Shown: positions 54,734 to 63,739, counted from the stretch's first letter. The stretch: 64,000 bases of DNA from JBKQHQ01 sp052148715 (GCA_052148715.1 JBKQHQ010000216.1:71268-135267), one strand, 5' to 3'. Notes: generated from the letters alone by a model not told the origin. Numbers and translations are program-made.

Positions 54734-55207
54734 TCAGGCGCCGCGGTCCTGGCGGGCGCCGTGGTTGGTAGTGTTCGACTTGATGTTGCTCACGGTGCCC
54801 TCGTGGCCGAAATCGTCCGCACCGGGACCCTGCAAGGTCGGCGCCGGCCGGACGGGCACTGGCTGGCCGAAGCTCAAGAGATAGCCACTCGGATCCTTGA
54901 TGGCGAACTCGACCATGCCGTCGGGCATCTGCTCGGGCCCCCACTCCGGGGTCACGCGGTCCTTGATGGCGGCCCAGAGGGCGGCGACATTGTCCACATA
55001 GATGCATTGCGTGGCGGTGGCGAAGGGTTGCCCCAATTGATCGTTGCGCATGAACATCAGCGCAACGGCGCCACGCTCCAACCGGCACCAGATCTGGCCT
55101 TCCCGGGCGACGCAGTGGAAGCCGAGCACCGACACGTACCAGGCGACGGTTTCATCCATGTCCGCGGTCTGGAGCATCGGCGTCAGCACTTTGAAGTGAA
55201 AGGCCAT
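54734..55207 (-). CDS. VOC (glyoxalase/bleomycin-resistance fold) protein
   Basis: A 157-residue protein of the vicinal-oxygen-chelate superfamily: LTPMLQTADMDETVAWYVSVLGF, IWCRLERGAVALMFMRNDQ, CIYVDNVAALWAAIKDR and EFAIKDPSGYLLSFGQPV. The paired beta-alpha-beta-beta-beta units are present. These proteins bind metal or sequester small molecules; the substrate is unknown. The C-terminal ~30 residues are a disordered Pro/Gly/Asn tail. The ribosome site GGGGAGA precedes the ATG at 55207. Confidence 0.83.
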   Translation of the reverse strand: MAFHFKVLTPMLQTADMDETVAWYVSVLGFHCVAREGQIWCRLERGAVALMFMRNDQLGQPFATATQCIYVDNVAALWAAIKDRVTPEWGPEQMPDGMVEFAIKDPSGYLLSFGQPVPVRPAPTLQGPGADDFGHEGTVSNIKSNTTNHGARQDRGA

Positions 55208-55552
55208 GATCGTCTCCCCAAACCGACTGCCGTATGAGTGGAACAGCCGACGACGGTGAAAGTTCGCCGCCAAAATGGTAAATCCCAGCTTTCTTCCCGG
55301 CGACGACGTTTGGTTCCGCCCCGCGTCAGTCCGTCGCACCCCTTGACCCGGAGGGTGTTTTTTGCCGTGATTCGAGCTCTGTCGGTATTATAATATGGCA
55401 TTATTGGGGCGATTGGGCAGAAATCCACACCTAGATACCATTTCAATGCCGTATTCAGGCCCAAGCGCTGCCGCACTCGCATGGCGCTATTAACCCTATC
55501 GGGGGACCCACCATTGCGCATTCGCGCGACACCTGAAGAGGGTTGAGTTGTG
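55208..55552. other. Divergent intergenic region
   Basis: Lies between the VOC gene and the helical-protein gene at 55553. An AT-rich patch around 55385-55405 contains TATTATAATATGG, a possible -10 region. No gene is seen. Confidence 0.4.
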
Positions 55553-55960
55553 ATGAACGCCAAGCCAGACCGTAATCTTGACCAGGCGAACACGGCCGCT
55601 AACGACCCGGCGAGTGCCGCGGCGGCGGAATTTGAAGGGGAAGTACGAGAATTTGTGCGCCGCGACATTTCCATTCGCCAGCGGCCGCGCACGCCGACCG
55701 CCGGCGGTGACGCCGCCGCGGAGAATATGAATTCACTGATCCAGCGCGTGTCGATCGCCTCGATGGAGGAGATTGAGCGCGTTATCTCCGAGCTGCAGGC
55801 CATGCGCGACTCCCTGCGCGCCGAGGCCGACCGCGTCCAGCGCGACATCACCAACTACGCCGGCATGAGTCAGGCTGCCATGTCATCGATGCGGGTCATC
55901 GGCGACAGCTTGCGGCAGCTGAAAACTCCGGTCCCGCAGATCAAGCACGAAGGCCGCTAA
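55553..55960 (+). CDS. Coiled-coil small protein, alphaproteobacterial hypothetical
   Basis: A 135-residue acidic protein. The N-terminal half is Ala/Asn-rich and likely disordered. From about 60 onward it is helical with heptads: SIASMEEIERVISELQAMRD, then LRAEADRVQRDITNYAGMSQ. No catalytic motif is present and the family has no name known to me. ATG 55553 (a GTG lies one codon earlier) follows a GAGGG site. The hairpin at 56005-56030 may end its transcript. Confidence 0.6.
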   Translation: MNAKPDRNLDQANTAANDPASAAAAEFEGEVREFVRRDISIRQRPRTPTAGGDAAAENMNSLIQRVSIASMEEIERVISELQAMRDSLRAEADRVQRDITNYAGMSQAAMSSMRVIGDSLRQLKTPVPQIKHEGR

Positions 55961-56004
55961 ACGCCGGGACGCTTAGCGCCGCCTTTGCGCGGCGGAAAAG
56001 CCTG

Positions 56005-56030
56005 CTGGAGCGCGTGTCGGTGCGCTCCAG
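56005..56030 (+). terminator. Hairpin downstream of the coiled-coil gene
   Basis: CTGGAGCGC (56005-56013) and GCGCTCCAG (56022-56030) make a perfect 9-bp stem with an 8-nt loop. A T-run (CATTTTTTGCGG) follows from about 56048, some distance away. Confidence 0.5.
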
Positions 56031-56096
56031 GCTACCAGTTAGGTCGCATTTTTTGCGGCAAACCGGTCCCGCGTCGCCGGAAAAAATGCCCTTTGG

Positions 56097-56129
56097 GCGG
56101 TTTCCGTTTCGCCCCGAAACGGAAACCGC
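56097..56129 (-). terminator. Strong intrinsic terminator of the hybrid kinase gene
   Basis: Perfect 15-bp stem, arms 56097-56111 and 56115-56129, with a 3-nt loop. It begins one base beyond the kinase stop codon. On the minus strand it is followed within about eight bases by a run of six T. This is a textbook rho-independent terminator. Confidence 0.85.
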
Positions 56130-58202
56130 TTAAATTTGCGTTTCCGGTTGCATGCTCGGGCCGGCGAACTCCCGGCACCGCCGCAGGGCCGCTGTCAGCT
56201 CCGTGACGCTGAACGGCTTCTTGAGCATCAGCGTGATGCTGCTCATGTCCGCAATCGCGTCGACATAACCCGTCACCATGATGATCGGCAGATCCGGGCG
56301 GTGTGCGCGCACCCGCCGCGCGAGCTCGGTGCCAACCATTGTCGGCATGGCGTAGTCGGTCAGCATCGCATCGAAGCGGTTGCTGCCATTGACCACGCGC
56401 AGCGCGGTTTCGCCGTCCGCCGCCTCCTCGACCTGACAGCCGAGGCTCTGCAGCAGCTCGGCGGTCGCGAACCGCACCTCGGCATCGTCATCAACGAGCA
56501 GGATGCGCATCACATTCGGGCGCGGTTGCGTGGGCGTTGGGTCGGTCACCGCGGCCGCGTCAGCCCGCGCGACGCGCGGCAGCAGCATGCGCACCGTGGT
56601 CCCCTCGCCGGGAGTGCTGTCGATCGTGAGCGCGCCGCCGAGCTGGGTCACCACGCCGTGCACCTGGCTCAGTCCGAGCCCGGTGCCCTGGCCGGGGGGC
56701 TTGGTGGTAAAGAACGGCTCCAGCACCCGGTTGCGTACCGCCTCACTCATGCCGGCGCCGGTATCGCGAACCTCGATCATCACGTGATCGGCGGCGTCGT
56801 GCCCCTGCGGCAACCGATCGTCCCGAGCCGGAAGGTTGGCTGTCTCGATCGTGAGCGTGCCGCCGTCCGGCATGGCATCGCGTGCATTCAGGGCCAGGTT
56901 GACGAGCGCCATCTCGATCTGCGTCGGATCGATCAGCGCCGGCCAGAGCTGGGGCCGCAGCCGCATGCGCATCTCGATCGTGCCGCCCAGGGTGGTGCGG
57001 ATCAGCTCCTGGGTGGCCTCAATCACCGGATTCACGTCGGCCGCGCGCGGCGTCATGTGTTGCTTGCGGGCAAAGGCCAGGAGCTGCCCGGTGAGCTTGG
57101 CCCCGCGTTGCGCCGCCTGCTGCGCCCGCTCAATGTGCTTGAGCACCGGATGGTCGGCAAGCCGTCGACGCGCGAGCTCGAGATTGCCGAGCACCGCGGT
57201 AAGCATATTGTTGAAATCGTGGGCGATACCGCCGGTGAATTGGCCGAGCGCCTCCAACTTTTGCGACTGTGCGGTCGCGGCCTCGATGCGGCGCCGATGG
57301 GCGATCTCGCGTCCGATCAGCGTGGCGAGCAGCACCGCCAGCGCCACCACGCCGATGCCGCTCATGGTCGAGATCCACAGCGTCAGGCGCAGCGGGGCTT
57401 GGAGCGCCCCACCCGGCAGCGCGTAGTGCACCGACCAGCCGGTCAACGGCGAGGTGTAAAACGCAAACACCATGTCGAGATTTTCCAGCGTGCGGCCCGC
57501 ATAGATGCCCTCCGCGCCGCGCTTGAGGGCTTCCAGGCTGGCCGCATTGGCGAGGTGCCCGACATACTCGTCGCCGTGGACCGAGCGGGCAACCACCCGG
57601 CCGTTGCGGTCGATCACGGCGCCGACCCAATCCGCCGGCGCGTTCGCCCGTCGAAACAGCACTTCCATGGCCCGCGGGTCGAGCCACAGCGAGACGACGT
57701 ATCTGACCTCGCCATTCACCAGGACCGGCGCTCGTACCGGAACAAAAGCCGTTTTAGCGGAATCACCGCCGGCGTAGATATTGCCGATCACCGGACGGCG
57801 CGAGGCGACCGCCGCCATATAGCTCTCGGTTTCGATGACCGGCACGGGCGGCGCTCCGAACGGCTCGGCGACATTGAACAGCTGGCGTCCTTCGGCATCG
57901 GCCAAAACCACGCTCGACCACAGCGGCTCGCGCGCCTTCAGGCTCCGGGCATAGTCGTAGAAGGCGCGGAGATCCCCCCGCTGCAACTCCGGTGCTTGCG
58001 CCATGATATCCGCGGCCTTGAGCTGCGCGGCCATGAACTGATCGATACCGGAGGCGATTTGCCGATCTTCGGCGAGCGCATTGGCTTCGATCGCGGCCTG
58101 CTCGCGCAGGCTCAAGACGGCCACGAGGACGGCGGCGAATACCAGGACCGGAACGAGCACGGCCAGTGCGAGAACAAACAGAGATCGGCGGATGTCACTC
58201 AT
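56130..58202 (-). CDS. Hybrid sensor histidine kinase with Cache sensor
   Basis: A 690-residue membrane kinase. Helix 1 (about 6-32, FVLALAVLVPVLVFAAVLVAV) and helix 2 (about 280-300, TMSGIGVVALAVLLATLIG) enclose a periplasmic double-Cache-like sensor. HisKA has the phospho-acceptor His328 in GGIAHDFNNMLTAVLGNLE. The ATPase domain shows NLALNARDAMPDGG, a DTGAGM G-box and GTGLGLSQVHG. A C-terminal receiver domain has Asp616 in AMLTDYAMPTMVG. No PAS domain or response-regulator gene is adjacent, so output is through an unlinked partner. GAGG precedes the ATG at 58202. Confidence 0.92.
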   Translation of the reverse strand: MSDIRRSLFVLALAVLVPVLVFAAVLVAVLSLREQAAIEANALAEDRQIASGIDQFMAAQLKAADIMAQAPELQRGDLRAFYDYARSLKAREPLWSSVVLADAEGRQLFNVAEPFGAPPVPVIETESYMAAVASRRPVIGNIYAGGDSAKTAFVPVRAPVLVNGEVRYVVSLWLDPRAMEVLFRRANAPADWVGAVIDRNGRVVARSVHGDEYVGHLANAASLEALKRGAEGIYAGRTLENLDMVFAFYTSPLTGWSVHYALPGGALQAPLRLTLWISTMSGIGVVALAVLLATLIGREIAHRRRIEAATAQSQKLEALGQFTGGIAHDFNNMLTAVLGNLELARRRLADHPVLKHIERAQQAAQRGAKLTGQLLAFARKQHMTPRAADVNPVIEATQELIRTTLGGTIEMRMRLRPQLWPALIDPTQIEMALVNLALNARDAMPDGGTLTIETANLPARDDRLPQGHDAADHVMIEVRDTGAGMSEAVRNRVLEPFFTTKPPGQGTGLGLSQVHGVVTQLGGALTIDSTPGEGTTVRMLLPRVARADAAAVTDPTPTQPRPNVMRILLVDDDAEVRFATAELLQSLGCQVEEAADGETALRVVNGSNRFDAMLTDYAMPTMVGTELARRVRAHRPDLPIIMVTGYVDAIADMSSITLMLKKPFSVTELTAALRRCREFAGPSMQPETQI

Positions 58203-58304
58203 TCGACGCCTCGCAGCGCATGCCACGTGAGCCGGCGCGGGCCGCACGCTTTCAGGGATACTCCCCTACGCTGCAATAGATCGCGTCCCCGTTTAATGGC
58301 GGGA

Positions 58305-58667
58305 CTATGGCGAGCGCTTGTGCCGCTTGCTGCTACCGCTGCTGCTGGCGCCAAGTTCGGCCGGACTCTCTTTCGCGGCCTTGGCCATTTCCAAGCAGGT
58401 GAGCAGCTCGACATAGCTCGGCGAGCCGCCCATGGTCGACAATTCGACGCAACCCGAGCGATCGGCGGCGGCATATTGGCCCCAGTCCTTGACCAACTGC
58501 GTCCGGGCGAGTTGCTCCTCTTGCAGGCAATTGTTCATGTCTTGGGTCGCGCCGCCGCCGCGGTTCGCGGCGCTGCAGCTTGTCCGCACATTCAGTTGCG
58601 GAACCGAGTCGGCAACCGTGATCAGCAGCTGTGAAGCGATGAAAAGCGGCGCAAGTGGAAGCGGCAT
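58305..58667 (-). CDS. Small periplasmic protein of Bradyrhizobium type
   Basis: A 120-residue protein. A signal-like N-terminus (PLPLAPLFIASQLLITVADS) is followed by VPQLNVRTSCSAANRGGG, DMNNCLQEEQLARTQLVKDW and ADRSGCVELSTMGGSPSYVELLTCLEMA. Four cysteines suggest disulfides. Proteins ending in this GGSPSYVELLTCLEM pattern recur in rhizobial genomes without known function. ATG 58667 has AGGA upstream. Confidence 0.7.
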   Translation of the reverse strand: MPLPLAPLFIASQLLITVADSVPQLNVRTSCSAANRGGGATQDMNNCLQEEQLARTQLVKDWGQYAAADRSGCVELSTMGGSPSYVELLTCLEMAKAAKESPAELGASSSGSSKRHKRSP

Positions 58668-58820
58668 GGTGGTTTTCCTAATCGGTATCAGGCCGACCGA
58701 CAGAGTCGCGCAACGTACCATAACCGCCGCCGAACGACACGGCCGGCACATCGAAGGTTAAGGCACTGCATACCAAGATCATCATTTTTCGACGGCGTGG
58801 GCCGCTCGCCGTCATTCGCC

Positions 58821-58985
58821 TTAACCTCCGGATTCGCCCACCGAAGCCGCCAACTCTCGACCATCGTCCAACGCCAGACGGCCGTCTAGATGGCTCGACA
58901 CCACGAAAGCCGCGATCAATAGAACCGCGGCCGTGACGCCGCCGAAGGCCAATCCGAGTACCCCCAGGCCGTTTCTGTCAGCCAT
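58821..58985 (-). CDS. 54-residue single-helix membrane protein
   Basis: Encodes MADRNGLGVLGLAFGGVTAA with VLLIAAFVVSSHLDGRLALD, one membrane helix followed by a short acidic tail. GGGAGGGGGG lies immediately before the ATG, a strong ribosome site. The NGLG-LGLAFGGVTA pattern recurs in rhizobial genomes. Function unknown. Confidence 0.65.
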   Translation of the reverse strand: MADRNGLGVLGLAFGGVTAAVLLIAAFVVSSHLDGRLALDDGRELAASVGESGG

Positions 58986-59269
58986 GCCCCCCTCCCGTTC
59001 ATAATCGGGTGTTGTCGAAGCATCCCATCAATAGGTTGGCATCTCGTTAAGTCTAAAGGGATCGTTGCGGCGGCTTCGCGGCCCGCGCTTACCTAGAACC
59101 TGCAAGCCAGAATGCAAATTGGGCGCGCCGTCAGTCTAAACCAGCCGACAACGCGCCCCAAGCAAGTGTTGACTAATTGGAGCCGGATTCCTCCCGGCGA
59201 AACTACGCGTTACCTTTACTCTATCGATGTTTATTGAACTGAAACGAGATCAACTCAGGACAAATACTT

Positions 59270-59563
59270 TCAGTAGCCGGTGCAGCGCCGGTGCAGCTCC
59301 CCGTATGAGTCGCGGAACACGCGGCATCGCGGGCGGGGGACGTAGTCCCCGTCGCGGTAGCGACGGTCCCGGTCGTAGCCGGGGCCAGAGCCGTAGCCCG
59401 GACCGGGGCCATAGCCGGGGCCAGGGCCATAGCCGGGGCCAGGACCGCCGGGAGCGGTTTCGCCTATCTGCGCGACCACGATCGGCTTTTCATTCGCCAC
59501 GGCGGCGAACGCTGGAGCGCTCAGCCAGCCGATGGCGGCAAGAGCAAAGGCAAACTTCTTCAT
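59270..59563 (-). CDS. Secreted Gly/Pro/Tyr-repeat protein
   Basis: A 97-residue protein. A signal peptide (KKFAFALAAIGWLSAPAFAA) is followed by a tandem PGYGPG repeat with about four units (residues 40-63). A basic end holds two cysteines (RPRCRVFRDSYGELHRRC). Such short exported repeat proteins are frequent in Hyphomicrobiales; a surface or structural role is plausible but unknown. The repeat is visible in DNA as an 18-bp tandem at about 59380-59445. Confidence 0.7.
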   Translation of the reverse strand: MKKFAFALAAIGWLSAPAFAAVANEKPIVVAQIGETAPGGPGPGYGPGPGYGPGPGYGSGPGYDRDRRYRDGDYVPRPRCRVFRDSYGELHRRCTGY

Positions 59564-59751
59564 TGCATCCTCCGAGGTTTTTGCAATCTTACATGAACGC
59601 GAAAGCAGGCTACCATAGCACCATCATCCCGGTCGATTCCACGTACATTTGCAGAGCCGACCAGGAATGTGCTCTGGAGTTCTGTCGCAGCTGCGGAAAA
59701 GGCCGGCGTCAGCTTTTCCGGAGTTGCTGTCCTACGGCCGAGGGCAAAGCT

Positions 59752-59916
59752 ATGGCCGACGACGACCCTTTTGCGGCCACGCAAGTTGAGATCATCTGCC
59801 GCTGCTGCGGTTACCACATGCTCCGCACAGCACAACGCTTGCGCCGTGACACCGACATCGTCTGCCCGAATTGCGGCACGGTCGTCCCTCGGGAAGGCGA
59901 GCGTGAGGACGGGTGA
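59752..59916 (+). CDS. Small zinc-ribbon protein
   Basis: A 54-residue protein. VEIICRCCGYHMLRTAQRLR and DIVCPNCGTVVPRE give CxxC...CxxC, a zinc ribbon. GAGG lies eight bases before the ATG at 59752. The frame is open back to 59593, but that upstream part (with its own cysteines) lacks a ribosome site. The function may be nucleic-acid binding or regulatory; unknown. Confidence 0.6.
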   Translation: MADDDPFAATQVEIICRCCGYHMLRTAQRLRRDTDIVCPNCGTVVPREGEREDG

Positions 59917-59925
59917 TGTCCGCCT

Positions 59926-60192
59926 TCAGACGGTGTGCGGCGGCTCGCTCATCAAACGAAGCTTCGCCCTGAGCGCTTTGATTCGCTTGGAGGCTTCTAA
60001 CTCGGTCAACGACGGGTCAAACGCGTCCGGCTCAAGTCCCTCCTCCGCCAGCCCTTTCAGCTCGGCGGCCTGCGCGGCCGTCATCGGCGCCTGCTCCGAG
60101 ATTGCTTGATCCTTGGCGACAGCTGCGGGCGGAGCGATACCACCGGTTTCATCAGCAGGGGCCACCTCACGCGGACTCTTTCTGAGCGACAT
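59926..60192 (-). CDS. DUF3072-domain protein
   Basis: An 88-residue protein. A disordered N-terminal half (to about 35) is followed by the DUF3072 unit: PMTAAQAAELKGLAEEGLEP, then DPSLTELEASKRIKALRAKL. The domain is a small helical fold with no known function. ATG 60192 gives a complete domain. The longer upstream frame is Arg-rich and unlikely to be coding. It converges on the zinc-ribbon gene. Confidence 0.65.
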   Translation of the reverse strand: MSLRKSPREVAPADETGGIAPPAAVAKDQAISEQAPMTAAQAAELKGLAEEGLEPDAFDPSLTELEASKRIKALRAKLRLMSEPPHTV

Positions 60193-60421
60193 GGCTGCAC
60201 TCGTGTAGGGGGAAATATTCACGAGGCCAACGCCGGGCGTCCGTATCTGTTCCACCGTACAAGCATTCCGACACCGCCTGTCCATACGATGATCGATGCT
60301 ATGGCGCTTATACAGGACGGGGCGGGGAAGCATTCTTCCTCGGTATCTTGTCGCGCCGCCCGCCGCCCTCAGCAAGTGCACGGAGCGCCCCGACAGGCGG
60401 GACAAAGCGTCGAGAACACGT

Positions 60422-60919
60422 TCAACCTGATGGGGGCGTGCTCGCGACCGACCGGCACGGGACGAACAAGGTGCCGATGAGCGAGAGCACCGGTTCTCCA
60501 TCTTGGTTGCTTCCGCTCGCTCGGCTTGTCACAAGCCCCCAGCCGGGCCGGCTGTTTGAACGCCGCGTTTGGATCACCTCGCTGGTGAAGCTGATCGTGT
60601 CGCCGACATAGACCGGCTTCAACCATTTCAGCTCGCGAAACCCCGGCGAGGGCCCGGGCACGGCGACGGGCTCGCCGCGCGCGCGCATCGCCGCCGCCTC
60701 ACGCAGTCGACGCTCGACGTTCAGCCGCATGAAGACCGACCCGGTGTGCCAACCGGACGCGATGAGCCGCCCGAAATGCGAACGTCGTGCGGCGGCTTCA
60801 TCCACATGGAAGGGCTGCGGATCATAGCGCAGGGCGAACGCCTTGATCTCCTCGGCGCCAAAGGTGTGGCGGCCTAACTCGATCCGCTCCCCGACCACAA
60901 TGTCCTCGAAGAATCGCAT
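60422..60919 (-). CDS. MaoC-like hotdog dehydratase, second of a tandem pair
   Basis: A 165-residue MaoC/R-hydratase-like protein. It has DIVVGERIELGRHTFGAEEI and the catalytic region FALRYDPQPFHVDEAAARRSHFG (Asp and His), then LIASGWHTGSVFMRL and KWLKPVYVGDTISFTSEV. Such proteins hydrate enoyl-CoA or act on related thioesters. It follows the paralogue at 60935-61396 by 15 bp, so the two probably form a heterodimeric or sequential enzyme. Confidence 0.85.
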   Translation of the reverse strand: MRFFEDIVVGERIELGRHTFGAEEIKAFALRYDPQPFHVDEAAARRSHFGRLIASGWHTGSVFMRLNVERRLREAAAMRARGEPVAVPGPSPGFRELKWLKPVYVGDTISFTSEVIQTRRSNSRPGWGLVTSRASGSNQDGEPVLSLIGTLFVPCRSVASTPPSG

Positions 60920-60934
60920 GCTGCGGAACTTAAA

Positions 60935-61396
60935 TCATTCGGCCGCGGGATTCTGACGACGAGCGATCATCAGCGACGTCGTCAACGTCATCAGTTGAAC
61001 ACCATCTTGGTTGAACATTTCGAGGAGGAATTTGACGAAACCCATTTGCGGCCGGCTGGCGGAGGCCCGGGTCTCGAGCACGGTCGCGCGCACCGACACT
61101 CGGTCGCCGGGGCGCAACGGCGCAACCCATCTCGCCTCGTCGACGCCAGGACTCCCCATCGAGCTCGAGTTGCCCAGAAACCCATCGACAGCGATGCGCA
61201 TCATGATACTGCACATGTGCCATCCGGAAGCCGCCAGTCCGCCAAGCATACTCGCTCGCCCGGCCGCCTCATCAAGATGCATGGGTTGCGGATCGAATTC
61301 GGTCGCAAACGCAATGATCTCATCGCGTGTCACGAGACGCGGTCCGTATTCAGCCACGCTGCCTTGTGTGAAATCTTCCCAGTTGCGCTTAGACAC
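60935..61396 (-). CDS. MaoC-like hotdog dehydratase, first of a tandem pair
   Basis: A 153-residue MaoC-like protein. The active-site stretch is FATEFDPQPMHLDEAAGRAS, with ASGWHMCSIMMRIAVDGFL and ARWVAPLRPGDRVSVRATV. It shares the whole fold and most motifs with the next gene. The start is GTG at 61396 with AGGA upstream. Pathway unknown; acyl-CoA metabolism is the family role. It is divergent from the DUF4282 gene. Confidence 0.85.
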   Translation of the reverse strand: MSKRNWEDFTQGSVAEYGPRLVTRDEIIAFATEFDPQPMHLDEAAGRASMLGGLAASGWHMCSIMMRIAVDGFLGNSSSMGSPGVDEARWVAPLRPGDRVSVRATVLETRASASRPQMGFVKFLLEMFNQDGVQLMTLTTSLMIARRQNPAAE

Positions 61397-61579
61397 CGGA
61401 ATCCTGCGGCGGAAGCGGGCGCGGTTCCTGGATTTTCCAGAGGAACGGGGCAGGCTCTAGACGGCCGATCCCGCGCCGTCAACCATGCCGGACTGCGTCA
61501 ATTGACCGGTGCAAAGCTCCGGTGCAGTGTCGATGGCCGTGGCGGAGAACGGTCGCACGACCGGGCGAGGAGGACCTTG

Positions 61580-61873
61580 ATGTTCAATTATGAAGACCTG
61601 TTTCAATGGGAACGGTTCATCACCCCGTCGATCATCAAGATATTCTATTGGCTTGCGGTGGCCGTGGCGGTGCTGTTCGGCCTGTCCGGAATCATGTCCG
61701 GCTACAGCGCCATGTTCCTCAACCCCTTGCGCGGATTGCTCATGGTCTTCGGCAGCGTCGTCGGTGTGTTCGTTGGCGTGATCTTCGCGCGCATTGCAGC
61801 TGAGCTTATTCTCATCGTCTTTCGCATCAACGAGCATCTCGGCGAGATTCGCAATCGCGGCGAGGCGCGCTAG
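61580..61873 (+). CDS. DUF4282 membrane protein
   Basis: A 97-residue protein. A short N-terminal segment (FNYEDLFQWERFITPSIIK) is followed by two membrane helices, IFYWLAVAVAVLFGLSGIMSG and LLMVFGSVVGVFVGVIFARIA. It ends with the charged LILIVFRINEHLGEIR, characteristic of DUF4282. Function unknown. GAGGAGG precedes ATG 61580. Confidence 0.88.
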   Translation: MFNYEDLFQWERFITPSIIKIFYWLAVAVAVLFGLSGIMSGYSAMFLNPLRGLLMVFGSVVGVFVGVIFARIAAELILIVFRINEHLGEIRNRGEAR

Positions 61874-61933
61874 GCCTTTGCAACGGAAGACTGCCATTCG
61901 CCTCTTGCGGATAAGGGCTCCAACCAAACCCGT

Positions 61934-63031
61934 TCACGTCGCAAAGCGGAAATGCATGACGTCGCCGTCAGCCACCGTGTAATCCTTGCCTTCGAGCCGC
62001 AACCTGCCGGCGTCGCGCGCGCCGGCCTCGCCGCCGAGCGCCACGTAATCCTGATAGGCGATAGTCTCGGCGCGGATAAAGCCGCGCTCGAAGTCGGTAT
62101 GAATGACGCCGGCGGCTTGCGGCGCCTTGGTGCCGCGCGTCACCGTCCAGGCCCGCGCCTCCTTCGGCCCGGCGGTGAAGAAGGTAACGAGATCAAGCAG
62201 CGCATAACCGGCGCGGATCAGCCGATCGAGGCCGGGCTCTTTGAGCCCGATCGCCGCGAGATAATCTTCACGCTCGTCGCGCGAGAGCACGGCGATCTCG
62301 GCCTCGATCTTCGCCGAGATCACGACCGCCGCCGCCCCTTCGAGCTCGGCGCGCTCCGCGACCCGGCGCGAGAAATCATTGCCGGCAGCGGCCGAGGCCT
62401 CATCCACATTACACACATAGAGAACCGGCTTGGCGGTGAGCAGGCCGAGCAGGTGAAACAGCTTCTCCTCCTCCGCCTTGCGCTGCAAGAGGCGCGCCGG
62501 CTTGCCGTCGCGTAGGAGGACCAGCGCCCGTTGCACCAAGTCGAGCGTTTCCTTCGCTTCCTTGTCGTTGCCGCGCGCCTTCTTTTCCAGCGCGTCGACG
62601 CGCCGCTCCAGGCTGTCGAGATCGGCCAGCATCAATTCGGTCTCGATCGTCTCGATATCGGCGATCGGATCGATGCGGTCCGCGACATGGGTAACGTCGG
62701 TGTCCTCGAAGCAACGCACCACGTGGGCGATAGCGTCCACCTCGCGGATATTGCCGAGGAACTGATTGCCGAGCCCCTCGCCTTTCGAGGCGCCGCGCAC
62801 AAGCCCGGCGATGTCGACGAAGGTGAGCCGCGTGGGCACGATCTGCGCCGATTTGGCGAGCTTCGCCAAGGTATCAAGCCGCGGATCCGGCACGGCCACC
62901 TCGCCGATATTCGGTTCGATGGTGCAGAACGGATAGTTGGCCGCCTGCGCCGCCGCGGTCTCGGTCAGCGCGTTGAAGAGCGTCGACTTGCCCACATTGG
63001 GAAGCCCGACGATGCCGCATTTGAAACCCAT
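61934..63031 (-). CDS. ychF: Redox/ribosome-associated ATPase YchF (Obg family)
   Basis: A 365-residue YchF/OLA1-type protein of full length. G1 is GIVGLPNVGKSTLFNALTE, followed by NYPFCTIEPNIGEVAVPD. G3 is FVDIAGLVRGASKGEGLGNQFL, then a coiled-coil insertion (about 125-200). YVCNVDE replaces the G4 NKxD, consistent with its preference for ATP. The TGS domain ends LVTFFTAGPKEARAWTV to GKDYTVADGDVMHFRF. It associates with ribosomes and stress responses. Order rplY-pth-ychF on the minus strand is conserved in alphaproteobacteria; pth ends 39 bp upstream. Confidence 0.96.
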   Translation of the reverse strand: MGFKCGIVGLPNVGKSTLFNALTETAAAQAANYPFCTIEPNIGEVAVPDPRLDTLAKLAKSAQIVPTRLTFVDIAGLVRGASKGEGLGNQFLGNIREVDAIAHVVRCFEDTDVTHVADRIDPIADIETIETELMLADLDSLERRVDALEKKARGNDKEAKETLDLVQRALVLLRDGKPARLLQRKAEEEKLFHLLGLLTAKPVLYVCNVDEASAAAGNDFSRRVAERAELEGAAAVVISAKIEAEIAVLSRDEREDYLAAIGLKEPGLDRLIRAGYALLDLVTFFTAGPKEARAWTVTRGTKAPQAAGVIHTDFERGFIRAETIAYQDYVALGGEAGARDAGRLRLEGKDYTVADGDVMHFRFAT

Positions 63032-63070
63032 GATGTTCGATCAGCTCTTTTCCAGGAGTATCAGCGGCCG

Positions 63071-63682
63071 CTACGGTGCCGGCGGGCCGGGCGACTTCGG
63101 CTCGCCAAAGCCCTTGGCGTCCATCGCCAGGTGCACTTTGTTCTGAAAGCTCGCGTCCTCCCCGCGAACCAGCAGTTCGGCATTGTCGGCAATGATCTCG
63201 CTCACCGCATCGACCCATCCGCGCTCGCCCTTGGCGAAGTCGCTGAGCACGTAGGGATGGACCAAATCCTTGGCGCCCGGGTGTCCGATGCCGATACGCA
63301 CCCGGCGATATTCGTTGCCGACGTGCTCGGAGATCGACCGCAAGCCGTTGTGACCGGCGATGCCGCCGCCCATCTTCACCCGTACCTTGCCGGGCGGCAG
63401 GTCGAGCTCGTCATGGAAGACGATCAGCTGGCCGAGCTCGAGCTTATAGAAGCGAATAGCCTCGGCGACGGCACGGCCCGACTCATTCATGAAGGTGCCC
63501 GGAAGCAGCAGCAGCAGCCGCTCGCCGGCGAGCGGACCTTCGCACGCAACCCCCTGGAATTTTCGCCGCCATGGACCGATGCGATGCCGGCGCCCGATCG
63601 CGTCGACCACCATGAAGCCGACATTGTGCCGGTTCCCGGCATAGCGCGCGCCCGGATTGCCGAGACCGACGAACAAGCGCAT
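63071..63682 (-). CDS. pth: Peptidyl-tRNA hydrolase
   Basis: A 203-residue Pth. It starts RLFVGLGNPGARYAGNRHNVGFMV with the substrate Asn and catalytic His19. LLLPGTFMNESGRAV, VFHDELDLPPGKVRVKMGGG with the active Asp, and GHNGLRSISEHVG follow. It frees tRNA from peptidyl-tRNA dropped by ribosomes. The last ~15 residues are a Pro/Gly tail beyond the E. coli length. It sits between rplY and ychF. Confidence 0.96.
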   Translation of the reverse strand: MRLFVGLGNPGARYAGNRHNVGFMVVDAIGRRHRIGPWRRKFQGVACEGPLAGERLLLLLPGTFMNESGRAVAEAIRFYKLELGQLIVFHDELDLPPGKVRVKMGGGIAGHNGLRSISEHVGNEYRRVRIGIGHPGAKDLVHPYVLSDFAKGERGWVDAVSEIIADNAELLVRGEDASFQNKVHLAMDAKGFGEPKSPGPPAP

Positions 63683-63704
63683 GGATCGAAGACCGGCAAG
63701 TTTT

Positions 63705-63739
63705 GAGCGCGTTCCGACGCGGTGAGCCGGAACGCGCTC
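63705..63739. terminator. Perfect hairpin between rplY and pth
   Basis: GAGCGCGTTCC (63705-63715) and GGAACGCGCTC (63729-63739) form an 11-bp stem with a 13-nt loop in the rplY-pth gap. There is no T-run on either side. It may attenuate or process the rplY-pth transcript rather than terminate fully. Confidence 0.45.

Noticed and set aside
56136..58634. An 832-codon plus-strand frame opposite the hybrid kinase
   Set aside because: Antisense shadow: no motifs and Arg/His-rich composition. The minus strand encodes a complete kinase.
59375..59450. 18-bp tandem DNA repeat, considered as a minisatellite or CRISPR-like element
   Set aside because: It lies in frame inside a secreted Gly/Pro/Tyr protein and encodes its PGYGPG units.
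59593..59751. N-terminal extension of the small zinc-ribbon protein back to an earlier ATG
   Set aside because: No ribosome site there, while GAGG lies properly before the ATG at 59752. The extension has no recognisable pattern.
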